A stretch of DNA of 64,000 nucleotides from Rhopalosiphum padi (Eukaryota; Arthropoda; Insecta; Hemiptera; Aphididae): positions 9,908,969-9,972,968 of the forward strand of contig NW_026869996.1 of assembly GCF_020882245.1 (NCBI RefSeq), in the 5' to 3' direction. Of the stretch, positions 13,925-26,680 are shown in pieces; the first letter of the stretch is position 1; each line of letters opens with the position of its first letter. The position numbers were made by a program, and so were the translations under genes. Below the pieces are notes generated by a model. That model did not search any database. It saw only the letters and a list, made by a program, of their open reading frames with translations, and was not told the origin of the DNA.

Positions 13925-14049
13925 GGCCTCAGTAAGTCAAAAACAAATTGAGAGGGGCTAAATTCATGGAGCCCCCCAGGTTGGCCGATCGACTCCAAAC
14001 AAATTGTAAACAATTGTAAATTCAATCCCCGAATTTGTAAATCATCGGA
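13925..14049 (+). repeat. Short monomer with a 21-bp internal deletion
   Basis: This monomer is 125 bp against 146 bp for its subtype. The TTGTAAA word order shows that two sub-repeats between the second and the last TTGTAAAT are missing, exactly 21 bp. The ends of the deletion lie in direct repeats, which fits slippage or recombination between TTGTAAAT words. The counterpart near 21010-21090 is full length, so the deletion is private to this copy or postdates the block duplication. Confidence 0.9.
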
Positions 14050-16350
14050 GGCCTCAGTAAGTCAAAAACAAATTATGAGGGGCTAAATTCATGGAGCCCC
14101 CCCAGGTTGTCCGACCGACTCCAAACAAATTGTAAACAATTGTAAATTAATTGTAAATAATTGTAAATTCAATCCCCGAATTTGTAAATCATCGGAGGCC
14201 TCAGTAAGTCAAAAACAAATTGAGAGGGGCTAAATTCATGGAGCCCCCCAGGTTGTCCGATCGACTCCAAACAAATTGTAAACAATTGTAAATTAATTGT
14301 AAATAATTGTAAATTCAATCCCCGAATTTGTAAATCATCGGAGGCCTCAGTAAGTCAAAAACAAATTATGAGGGGCTAAATTCATGGAGCCCCCCCAGGT
14401 TGTCCGACCGACTCCAAACAAATTGTAAACAATTGTAAATTAATTGTAAATAATTGTAAATTCAATCCCCGAATTTGTAAATCATCGGAGGCCTCAGTAA
14501 GTCAAAAACAAATTGAGAGGGGCTAAATTCATGGAGCCCCCCAGGTTGTCCGATCGACTCCAAACAAATTGTAAACAATTGTAAGTTAATTGTAAATAAT
14601 TGTAAATTCAATCCCTGAATTTGTAAATCATCGGAGGCCTCAGTAAGTCAAAAACAAATTGTGAGGGGCTAAATTCATGGAGCCCCCCCAGGTTGTCCGA
14701 TCAACTCCAAACAAATTGTAAACAATTGTAAATTAATTGTAAATAATTGTAAATTCAATCCCCGAATTTGTAAATCATCGGAGGCCTCAGTAAGTCAAAA
14801 ACAAATTATGAGGGGCTAAATTCACGGAGCCCCCCCCCCCAGGTTGTCCGATCAACTCCAAACAAATTGTAAACAATTGTAAATTAATTGTAAATAATTG
14901 TTAACTCAATCCCCGAATTTGTAAATCATCGGGGGCCTCGGAAAGTCAAAAACAAATTGTGGGGGGCTAAATTCATGGAGCCTCCCCAGGTTGTCCGATC
15001 GACTCCAAACAAATTGTAAACAATTGTAAATTAATTGTAAATAATTGTAAACTCAATCCCCGAATTTGTAAATCATCGGGGGCCTCGGAAAGTCAAAAAC
15101 AAATTGTGGGGGGCTAAATTCATGGAGCCTCTCCAGGTTGTCCGATCGACTCCAAACCAATTGTAAACAATTGTAAGTTAATTGTAAATAATTGTAAATT
15201 CAATCCCCGAATTTGTAAATCATCGGAGGCCTCAGTAAGTCAAAAACAAATTGAGAGGGGCTAAATTCATGGAGCCCCCCAGGTTGTCCGATCGACTCCA
15301 AACAAATTGTAAACAATTGTAAGTTAATTGTAAATAATTGTAAATTCAATCCCTGAATTTGTAAATCATCGGAGGCCTCAGTAAGTCAAAAACAAATTGT
15401 GAGGGGCTAAATTCATGGAGCCCCCCCAGGTTGTCCGATCGACTCCAAACAAATTGTAAACAATTGTAAATTAATTTTAAATAATTGTAAATTCCATCCC
15501 CGAATTTGTAAATCATCGGAGGCCTCAGTAAGTCAAAAACAAAATAGGGGGGCTAAATTCATGGAGCCCCCCCAGGTTGTCCGATCGACTCCAAACAAAT
15601 TGTAAACAATTGTAAATTAATTGTAAATAATTGTAAATTCAATCCCCGAATTTGTAAATCATCGGAGGCCTCGGTAAGTCAAAAACAAATTATGAGGGGC
15701 TAAATTCACGGAGCCCCCCCCCCAGGTTGTCCGATCAACTCCAAACAAATTGTAAACAATTGTAAATTAATTGTAAATAATTGTAAATTCAATCCCCGAA
15801 TTTGTAAATCATCGGAGGGCTCAGTAAGTCAAAAACAAAATAGGGGGGCTAAATTCATGGAGCCCCCCCAGGTTGTCCGATCGACTCCAAACAAATTGTA
15901 AACAATTGTAAATTAATTGTAAATATTTGTTAACTCAATCCCCGAATTTGTAAATCATCGGGGGCCTCGGAAAGTCAAAAACAAATTGTGAGGGGCTAAA
16001 TTCATGGAGCCCCCCCAGGTTGTCCGATCGACTCCAAACAAATTGTAAACAATTGTAAATTAATTGTAAATAATTGTAAATTCAATCCCCGAATTTGTAA
16101 ATCATCGGAGGCCTCAGTAAGTCAAAAACAAAATAAGGGGGCTAAATTAATGGAGCCCCCCCAGGTTGTCCGATCGACTCCAAACAAATTGTAAACAATT
16201 GTAAATTAATTGTAAATAATTGTAAATTCAATCCCCGAATTTGTAAATCATCGGAGGCCTCAGTAAGTCAAAAACAAATTGAGAGGGGCTAAATTCATGG
16301 AGCCCCCCAGGTTGTCCGATCGACTCCAAACAAATTGTAAACAATTGTAA
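14050..16350 (+). repeat. Array block duplicated at 22859-25160
   Basis: Rare variants share a constant offset of about 8809 bp: GAGCCTCTCC followed by CCAAACCAATTG near 15127 and 23935, GGCCTCGGTAAG near 15667 and 24477, AAATATTTGTTAAC near 15924 and 24732, and CTAAATTAATGG near 16142 and 24953. The left part (14050-14930) has a third relative at about 21390-22270. Confidence 0.85.
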
Positions 16351-16401
16351 ATTAATTGTAAATAATTGTAAATTCAATCCCCGAATTTGTAAATCATCGG
16401 A

Positions 16402-19400
16402 GGCCTCAGTAAGTCAAAAACAAAATAAGGGGGCTAAATTCATGGAGCCCCCCCAGGTTGTCCGATCGACTCCAAACAAATTGTAAACAATTGTAAATTA
16501 ATTGTAAATAATTGTAAATTCAATCCCCGAATTTGTAAATCATCGGAGGCCTCAGTAAGTCAAAAACAAATTGAGAGGGGCTAAATTCATGGAGCCCCCC
16601 AGGTTGTCCGATCGACTCCAAACAAATTGTAAACAATTGTAAGTTAATTGTAAATAATTGTAAATTCAATCCCTGAATTTGTAAATAATCGGAGGCCTCA
16701 GTAAGTCAAAAACAAATTGTGAGGGGCTAAATTCATGGAGCCCCCCCAGGTTGTCCGATCGACTCCAAACAAATTGTAAACAATTGTAAATTAATTTTAA
16801 ATAATTGTAAATTCCATCCCCGAATTTGTAAATCATCGGAGGCCTCAGTAAGTCAAAAACAAAATAGGGGGGCTAAATTCATGGAGCCCCCCCAGGTTGT
16901 CCGATCGACTCCAAACAAATTGTAAACAATTGTAAATTAATTGTAAATAATTGTAAATTCAATCCCCGAATTTGTAAATCATCGGAGGCCTCAGTAAGTC
17001 AAAAACAAATTATGAGGGGCTAAATTCATGGAGCCCCCCAGGTTGTCCGACCGACTCCAAACAAATTGTAAACAATTGTAAATTAATTGTAAATAATTGT
17101 AAATTCAATCCCCGAATTTGTAAATCATCGGAGGCCTCAGTATGTCAAAAACAAATTGAGAGGGGCTAAATTCATGGAGCCCCCCAGGTTGTCCGATCGA
17201 CTCCAAACAAATTGTAAACAATTGTAAGTTAATTGTAAATAATTGTAAATTCAATCCCTGAATTTGTAAATCATCGGAGTCCTCAGTAAGTCAAAAACAA
17301 ATTGTGAGGGGCTAAATTCATGGAGCCCCCCCAGGTTGTCCGATCGACTCCAAACAAATTGTAAACAATTGTAAATTAATTGTAAATAATTGTAAATTCA
17401 ATCCCCGAATTTGTAAATCATCGGAGGCCTCAGTAAGACAAAAACAAATTATGAGGGTCTAAATTCATGGAGCCCCCCCAGGTTGTCTGATCGACTCCAA
17501 ACAAATTGTAAACAATTGTAAATAATTTGTAAATAATTGTTAACTCAATCCCCGAATTTGTAAATCATCGGGGGACTCGGAAAGTCAAAAACAAATTGTG
17601 AGGGGCTAAATTCATGGAGCCCCCCCAGGTTGTCCGATCGACTCCAAACAAATTGTAAACAATTGTAAGTTAATTGTAAATAATTGTAAATTCAATCCCC
17701 GAATTTGTAAATCATCGGAGGCCTCAGTAAGTCAAAAACAAATTGTGAGGGGCTAAATTCATGGAGCCCACCAGGTTGTCCGATCGACTCCAAACAAATT
17801 GTAAACAATTGTAAATTAATTGTAAATTATTGTAAATTCAATCCCCGAATTTGTAAATCATCGGAGGCCTCAGTAAGTCAAAAACAAAATAGGGGGGCTA
17901 AATTCATGGAGCCCCCCCAGGTTGTCCGATCGACTCCAAACAAATTGTAAACAATTGTAAATTAATTGTAAATAATTGTAAATTCAATCCCCGAATTTGT
18001 AAATCATCGGAGGCCTCAGTAAGTCAAAAACAAATTGAGAGGGGCTAAATTCATGGAGCCCCCCAGGTTGTCCGATCGACTCCAAACAAATTGTAAACAA
18101 TTGTAAGTTAATTGTAAATAATTGTAAATTCAATCCCCGAATTTGTAAATCATCGGAGGCCTCAGTAAGTCAAAAACAAATTGTGAGGGGCTAAATTCAT
18201 GGAGCCCCCCCATGTTGTCTGATCGACTCCAAACAAATTGTAAACAATTGTAAATAATTTGTAAATAATTGTTAACTCAATCCCCGAATTTGTAAATCAT
18301 CGGGGGACTCGGAAAGTCAAAAACAAATTGTGAGGGGCTAAATTCATGGAGCCCCCCCAGGTTGTCCGATCGACTCCAAACAAATTGTAAACAATTGTAA
18401 GTTAATTGTAAATAATTGTAAATTCAATCCCCGAATTTGTAAATCATCGGAGGCCTCAGTAAGTCAAAAACAAATTGTGAGGGGCTAAATTCATGGAGCC
18501 CCCCCAGGTTGTCCGATCGACTCCAAACAAATTGTAAACAATTGTAAATTAATTGTAAATAATTGTTAACTCAATCCCCGAATTTGTAAATCATCGGGGG
18601 CCTCGGAAAGTCAAAAACAAATTGTGGGGGGCTAAATTCATGGAGCCTCCCCAGGTTGTCCGATCGACTCCAAACAAATTGTAAACAATTGTAAGTTAAA
18701 TGTAAATAATTGTAAATTCAATCCCCGAATTTGTAAATCATCGGAGGCCTCAGTAAGACAAAAACAAATAATGAGGGGCTAAATTCATGGAGCCCCCCCA
18801 GGTTGTCCGATCGACTCCAAACAAATTGTAAACAATTGTAAATTAATTGTAAATAATTGTTAACTCAATCCCCGAATTTGTAAATCATCGGGGGCCTCGG
18901 AAAGTCAAAAACAAATTGTGAGGGGCTAAATTCATGGAGCCCCCCCAGGTTGTCCGATCGACTCCAAACAAATTGTAAACAATTGTAAATTAATTGTAAA
19001 TAATTGTAAATTCAATCCCCGAATTTGTAAATCATCGGAGGCCTCAGTAAGTCAAAAACAAAATAGGGGGGCTAAATTCATGGAGCCCCCCCAGGTTGTC
19101 CGATCGACTCCAAACAAATTGTAAACAATTGTAAATTAATTGTAAATAATTGTAAATTCAATCCCCGAATTTGTAAATCATCGGAGGCCTCAGTAAGTCA
19201 AAAACAAATTATGAGGGGCTAAATTCATGGAGCCCCCCAGGTTGTCCGACCGACTCCAAACAAATTGTAAACAATTGTAAATTAATTGTAAATAATTGTA
19301 AATTCAATCCCCGAATTTGTAAATCATCGGAGGCCTCAGTATGTCAAAAACAAATTGAGAGGGGCTAAATTCATGGAGCCCCCCAGGTTGTCCGATCGAC

Positions 19401-21010
19401 TCCAAACAAATTGTAAACAATTGTAAGTTAATTGTAAATAATTGTAAATTCAATCCCTGAATTTGTAAATCATCGGAGTCCTCAGTAAGTCAAAAACAAA
19501 TTGTGAGGGGCTAAATTCATGGAGCCCCCCCAGGTTGTCCGATCGACTCCAAACAAATTGTAAACAATTGTAAATTAATTGTAAATAATTGTAAATTCAA
19601 TCCCCGAATTTGTAAATCATCGGAGGCCTCAGTAAGTCAAAAACAAATTATGAGGGGCTAAATTCATGGAGCCCCCCCAGGTTGTCCGATCAACTCCAAA
19701 CAAATTGTAAACAATTGTAAATTAATTGTAAATAATTGTAAATTCAATCCCCGAATTTGTAAATCATCGGGGGCCTCGGAAAGTCAAAAACAAATTGTGG
19801 GGGGCTAAATTCATGGAGCCTCCCCAGGTTGTCCGATCGACTCCAAACAAATTGTAAACAATTGTAAATTAATTGTAAATAATTGTAAACTCAATCCCCG
19901 AATTTGTAAATCATCGGGGGCCTCGGAAAGTCAAAAACAAATTGTGGGGGGCTAAATTCATGGAGCCCCCCCAGGTTGTCCGATCGACTCCAAACAAATT
20001 GTAAACAATTGTAAATTAATTTTAAATAATTGTAAATTCCATCCCCGAATTTGTAAATCATCGGAGGCCTCAGTAAGTCAAAAACAAAATAGGGGGGCTA
20101 AATTCATGGAGCCCCCCCAGGTTGTCCGTTCGACTCCAAACAAATTGTAAACAATTGTAAATTAATTGTAAATAATTGTAAATTCAATCCCCGAATTTGT
20201 AAATCATCGAAGGCCTCAGTAAGTCAAAAACAAATTATGAGGGGCTAAATTCATGGAGCCCCCCCAGGTTGTCCGACCGACTCCAAACAAATTGTAAACA
20301 ATTGTAAATTAATTGTAAATAATTGTAAATTCAATCCCCGAATTTGTAAATCATCGGAGGCCTCAGTAAGTCAAAAACAAATTGAGAGGGGCTAAATTCA
20401 TGGAGCCCCCCAGGTTGTCCGATCGACTCCAAACAAATTGTAAACAATTGTAAGTTAATTGTAAATAATTGTAAATTCAATCCCCGAATTTGTAAATCAT
20501 CGGAGGCCTCAGTAAGTCAAAAACAAATTGTGAGGGGCTAAATTCATGGAGCCCCCCCAGGTTGTCCGATCGACTCCAAACAAATTGTAAACAATTGTAA
20601 ATTAATTGTAAATAATTGTAAATTCAATCCCCGAATTTGTAAATCATCGGAGGCCTCAGTAAGTCAAAAACAAATTATGAGGGGCTAAATTCACGGAGCC
20701 CCCCCCCCAGGTTGTCCGATCAACTCCAAACAAATTGTAAACAATTGTAAATTAATTGTAAATAATTGTTAACTCAATCCCCGAATTTGTAAATCATCGG
20801 AGGCCTCAGTAAGTCAAAAACAAAATAAGGGGGCTAAATTCATGGAGCCCCCCCCAGGTTGTCCGATCGACTCCAAACAAATTGTAAACAATTGTAAATT
20901 AATTGTAAATAATTGTAAATTCAATCCCCGAATTTGTAAATCATCGGAGGCCTCAGTAAGTCAAAAACAAATTGAGAGGGGCTAAATTCATGGAGCCCCC
21001 CCAGGTTGGC
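16402..21010 (+). repeat. Third copy of the 18-mer region, three monomers shorter
   Basis: This block corresponds to 8940-13985. The offset is 7462 bp up to about 19030, then about 7023 bp, because three consecutive monomers (those with ATAAGGGGG, AATAATCGG and TTCCATCCCC) are absent. The 18-mer unit is therefore a 15-mer here (17426-19624, 2199 bp). Shared rare marks include CCGTTCGACTCC at about 13105 and 20127, ATCGAAGGCC at about 13183 and 20208, and GGTTGGCCGATCG at about 13980 and 21005. Confidence 0.85.
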
Positions 21011-21394
21011 CGATCGACTCCAAACAAATTGTAAACAATTGTAAGTTAATTGTAAATAATTGTAAATTCAATCCCTGAATTTGTAAATAATCGGAGGCCT
21101 CAGTAAGTCAAAAACAAATTGTGAGGGGCTAAATTCATGGAGCCCCCCCCAGGTTGTCCGATCGACTCCAAACAAATTGTAAACAATTGTAAATTAATTT
21201 TAAATAATTGTAAATTCCATCCCCGAATTTGTAAATCATCGGAGGCCTCAGTAAGTCAAAAACAAAATAGGGGGGCTAAATTCATGGAGCCCCCCCAGGT
21301 TGTCCGATCGACTCCAAACAAATTGTAAACAATTGTAAATTAATTGTAAATAATTGTAAATTCAATCCCCGAATTTGTAAATCATCGGAGGCCT

Positions 21395-22858
21395 CAGTAA
21401 GTCAAAAACAAATTATGAGGGGCTAAATTCATGGAGCCCCCCCAGGTTGTCCGACCGACTCCAAACAAATTGTAAACAATTGTAAATTAATTGTAAATAA
21501 TTGTAAATTCAATCCCCGAATTTGTAAATCATCGGAGGCCCTCAGTAAGTCAAAAACAAATTGAGAGGGGCTAAATTCATGGAGCCCCCCAGGTTGTCCG
21601 ATCGACTCCAAACAAATTGTAAACAATTGTAAATTAATTGTAAATAATTGTAAATTCAATCCCCGAATTTGTAAATCATCGGAGGCCTCAGTAAGTCAAA
21701 AACAAATTATGAGGGGCTAAATTCATGGAGCCCCCCCAGGTTGTCCGACCGACTCCAAACAAATTGTAAACAATTGTAAATTAATTGTAAATAATTGTAA
21801 ATTCAATCCCCGAATTTGTAAATCATCGGAGGCCTCAGTAAGTCAAAAACAAATTGAGAGGGGCTAAATTCATGGAGCCCCCCAGGTTGTCCGATCGACT
21901 CCAAACAAATTGTAAACAATTGTAAGTTAATTGTAAATAATTGTAAATTCAATCCCTGAATTTGTAAATCATCGGAGGCCTCAGTAAGTCAAAAACAAAT
22001 TGTGAGGGGCTAAATTCATGGAGCCCCCCCAGGTTGTCCGATCAACTCCAAACAAATTGTAAACAATTGTAAATTAATTGTAAATAATTGTAAATTCAAT
22101 CCCCGAATTTGTAAATCATCGGAGGCCTCAGTAAGTCAAAAACAAATTATGAGGGGCTAAATTCACGGAGCCCCCCCCCCCAGGTTGTCCGATCAACTCC
22201 AAACAAATTGTAAACAATTGTAAATTAATTGTAAATAATTGTTAACTCAATCCCCGAATTTGTAAATCATCGGGGGCCTCAGTAAGTCAAAAACAAAATA
22301 AGGGGGCTAAATTCATGGAGCCCCCCCAGGTTGTCCGATCGACTCCAAACAAATTGTAAACAATTGTAAATTAATTGTAAATAATTGTAAATTCAATCCC
22401 CGAATTTGTAAATCATCGGAGGCCTCAGTAAGTCAAAAACAAATTGAGAGGGGCTAAATTCATGGAGCCCCCCAGGTTGTCCGATCGACTCCAAACAAAT
22501 TGTAAACAATTGTAAGTTAATTGTAAATAATTGTAAATTCAATCCCTGAATTTGTAAATAATCGGAGGCCTCAGTAAGTCAAAAACAAATTGTGAGGGGC
22601 TAAATTCATGGACCCCCCCAGGTTGTCCGATCGACTCCAAACAAATTGTAAACAATTGTAAATTAATTTTAAATAATTGTAAATTCCATCCCCGAATTTG
22701 TAAATCATCGGAGGCCTCAGTAAGTCAAAAACAAAATAGGGGGGCTAAATTCATGGAGCCCCCCCAGGTTGTCCGATCGACTCCAAACAAATTGTAAACA
22801 ATTGTAAATTAATTGTAAATAATTGTAAATTCAATCCCCGAATTTGTAAATCATCGGA
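21395..22858 (+). repeat. Array block, partial relative of 14050-14930 plus junction monomers
   Basis: The first six monomers repeat the TTATGAGGGG/CCGACCGAC and TTGAGAGGGG alternation of 14050-14930. The block then passes through ATAAGGGGG, AATAATCGG and TTCCATCCCC monomers like those at 8940-9410. One monomer has an extra C (GGAGGCCCTCAG near 21536). Near 22612 the monomer reads ATGGACCCCCCCAGG, having lost the G of GGAG. Confidence 0.7.
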
Positions 22859-25160
22859 GGCCTCAGTAAGTCAAAAACAAATTATGAGGGGCTAAATTCA
22901 TGGAGCCCCCCCAGGTTGTCCGACCGACTCCAAACAAATTGTAAACAATTGTAAATTAATTGTAAATAATTGTAAATTCAATCCCCGAATTTGTAAATCA
23001 TCGGAGGCCTCAGTAAGTCAAAAACAAATTGAGAGGGGCTAAATTCATGGAGCCCCCCAGGTTGTCCGATCGACTCCAAACAAATTGTAAACAATTGTAA
23101 ATTAATTGTAAATAATTGTAAATTCAATCCCCGAATTTGTAAATCATCGGAGGCCTCAGTAAGTCAAAAACAAATTATGAGGGGCTAAATTCATGGAGCC
23201 CCCCCAGGTTGTCCGACCGACTCCAAACAAATTGTAAACAATTGTAAATTAATTGTAAATAATTGTAAATTCAATCCCCGAATTTGTAAATCATCGGAGG
23301 CCTCAGTAAGTCAAAAACAAATTGAGAGGGGCTAAATTCATGGAGCCCCCCAGGTTGTCCGATCGACTCCAAACAAATTGTAAACAATTGTAAGTTAATT
23401 GTAAATAATTGTAAATTCAATCCCTGAATTTGTAAATCATCGGAGGCCTCAGTAAGTCAAAAACAAATTGTGAGGGGCTAAATTCATGGAGCCCCCCCAG
23501 GTTGTCCGATCAACTCCAAACAAATTGTAAACAATTGTAAATTAATTGTAAATAATTGTAAATTCAATCCCCGAATTTGTAAATCATCGGAGGCCTCAGT
23601 AAGTCAAAAACAAATTATGAGGGGCTAAATTCACGGAGCCCCCCCCCCCAGGTTGTCCGATCAACTCCAAACAAATTGTAAACAATTGTAAATTAATTGT
23701 AAATAATTGTTAACTCAATCCCCGAATTTGTAAATCATCGGGGGCCTCGGAAAGTCAAAAACAAATTGTGGGGGGCTAAATTCATGGAGCCTCCCCAGGT
23801 TGTCCGATCGACTCCAAACAAATTGTAAACAATTGTAAATTAATTGTAAATAATTGTAAACTCAATCCCCGAATTTGTAAATCATCGGGGGCCTCGGAAA
23901 GTCAAAAACAAATTGTGGGGGGCTAAATTCATGGAGCCTCTCCAGGTTGTCCGATCGACTCCAAACCAATTGTAAACAATTGTAAGTTAATTGTAAATAA
24001 TTGTAAATTCAATCCCCGAATTTGTAAATCATCGGAGGCCTCAGTAAGTCAAAAACAAATTGAGAGGGGCTAAATTCATGGAGCCCCCCAGGTTGTCCGA
24101 TCGACTCCAAACAAATTGTAAACAATTGTAAGTTAATTGTAAATAATTGTAAATTCAATCCCTGAATTTGTAAATCATCGGAGGCCTCAGTAAGTCAAAA
24201 ACAAATTGTGAGGGGCTAAATTCATGGAGCCCCCCCAGGTTGTCCGATCGACTCCAAACAAATTGTAAACAATTGTAAATTAATTTTAAATAATTGTAAA
24301 TTCCATCCCCGAATTTGTAAATCATCGGAGGCCTCAGTAAGTCAAAAACAAAATAGGGGGGCTAAATTCATGGAGCCCCCCCAGGTTGTCCGATCGACTC
24401 CAAACAAATTGTAAACAATTGTAAATTAATTGTAAATAATTGTAAATTCAATCCCCGAATTTGTAAATCATCGGAGGCCTCGGTAAGTCAAAAACAAATT
24501 ATGAGGGGCTAAATTCACGGAGCCCCCCCCCCAGGTTGTCCGATCAACTCCAAACAAATTGTAAACAATTGTAAATTAATTGTAAATAATTGTAAATTCA
24601 ATCCCCGAATTTGTAAATCATCGGAGGGCTCAGTAAGTCAAAAACAAAATAGGGGGGCTAAATTCATGGAGCCCCCCCAGGTTGTCCGATCGACTCCAAA
24701 CAAATTGTAAACAATTGTAAATTAATTGTAAATATTTGTTAACTCAATCCCCGAATTTGTAAATCATCGGGGGCCTCGGAAAGTCAAAAACAAATTGTGA
24801 GGGGCTAAATTCATGGAGCCCCCCCAGGTTGTCCGATCGACTCCAAACAAATTGTAAACAATTGTAAATTAATTGTAAATAATTGTAAATTCAATCCCCG
24901 AATTTGTAAATCATCGGAGGCCTCAGTAAGTCAAAAACAAAATAAGGGGGCTAAATTAATGGAGCCCCCCCAGGTTGTCCGATCGACTCCAAACAAATTG
25001 TAAACAATTGTAAATTAATTGTAAATAATTGTAAATTCAATCCCCGAATTTGTAAATCATCGGAGGCCTCAGTAAGTCAAAAACAAATTGAGAGGGGCTA
25101 AATTCATGGAGCCCCCCAGGTTGTCCGATCGACTCCAAACAAATTGTAAACAATTGTAAG
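22859..25160 (+). repeat. Second copy of the 14050-16350 block
   Basis: The monomer order and rare variants match 14050-16350 at about +8809 bp. At the right end it departs from the first copy, with a monomer reading ATAATTTTAAATTCCATCCCTG near 25170. Confidence 0.85.
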
Positions 25161-26680
25161 TTAATTGTAAATAATTTTAAATTCCATCCCTGAATTTGTA
25201 AATCATCGGAGGCCTCAGTAAGTCAAAAACAAATTGTGAGGGGCTAAATTCATGGAGCCCCCCCAGGTTGTCCGATCGACTCCAAACAAATTGTAAACAA
25301 TTGTAAATTAATTTTAAATAATTGTAAATTCCATCCCCGAATTTGTAAATCATCGGAGGCCTCAGTAAGTCAAAAACAAAATAGGGGGGCTAAATTCATG
25401 GAGCCCCCCCAGGTTGTCCGATCGACTCCAAACAAATTGTAAACAATTGTAAATTAATTGTAAATAATTGTAAATTCAATCCCCGAATTTGTAAATCATC
25501 GGAGGCCTCGGTAAGTCAAAAACAAATTATGAGGGGCTAAATTCACGGAGCCCCCCCCCCAGGTTGTCCGATCAACTCCAAACAAATTGTAAACAATTGT
25601 AAATTAATTGTAAATAATTGTTAACTCAATCCCCGAATTTGTAAATCATCGGGGGCCTCGGAAAGTCAAAAACAAATTGTGGGGGGCTAAATTCATGGAA
25701 CCTCCCCAGGTTGTCCGATCGACTCCAAACAAATTGTAAACAATTGTAAATTAATTGTAAATAATTGTAAACTCAATCCCCGAATTTGTAAATCATCGGG
25801 GGCCTCGGAAAGTCAAAAACAAATTGTGGGGGGCTAAATTCATGGAGCCTCTCCAGGTTGTCCGATCGACTCCAAACAAATTGTAAACAATTGTAAGTTA
25901 ATTGTAAATAATTGTAAATTCAATCCCCGAATTTGTAAATCATCGGAGGCCTCAGTAAGTCAAAAACAAAATAGGGGAGCTAAATTCATGGAGCCCCCCC
26001 AGGTTGTCCGATCGACTCCAAACAAATTGTAAACAATTTTAAATTAATTTTAAATAATTGTAAATTCAATCCCCGAATTTGTAAATCATCGGAGGGCTCA
26101 GTAAGTCAAAAACAAAATAGGGGGGCTAAATTCATGGAGCCCCCCCAGGTTGTCCGATCGACTCCAAACAAATTGTAAACAATTGTAAATTAATTGTAAA
26201 TATTTGTTAACTCAATCCCCGAATTTGTAAATCATCGGGGGCCTCGGAAAGTCAAAAACAAATTGTGAGGGGCTAAATTCATGGAGCCCCCCCAGGTTGT
26301 CCGATCGACTCCAAACAAATTGTAAACAATTGTAAATTAATTGTAAATAATTGTAAATTCAATCCCCGAATTTGTAAATCATCGGAGGCCTCAGTAAGTC
26401 AAAAACAAAATAAGGGGGCTAAATTAATGGAGCCCCCCCAGGTTGTCCGATCGACTCCAAACAAATTGTAAACAATTGTAAATTAATTGTAAATAATTGT
26501 AAATTCAATCCCCGAATTTGTAAATCATCGGAGGCCTCAGTAAGTCAAAAACAAATTGAGAGGGGCTAAATTCATGGAGCCCCCCAGGTTGTCCGATCGA
26601 CTCCAAACAAATTGTAAACAATTGTAAGTTAATTGTAAATAATTTTAAATTCCATCCCTGAATTTGTAAATCATCGGAGG
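24610..26680 (+). repeat. Overlapping 10-monomer duplication
   Basis: The set GGAGGGCTCAG, AAATATTTGTTAAC, CTAAATTAATGG and ATTTTAAATTCCATCCCTG occurs at about 24625-25190 and again at about 26093-26660, an offset of about 1469 bp (10 monomers). CTAAATTAATGG recurs once more near 29367. Confidence 0.75.
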
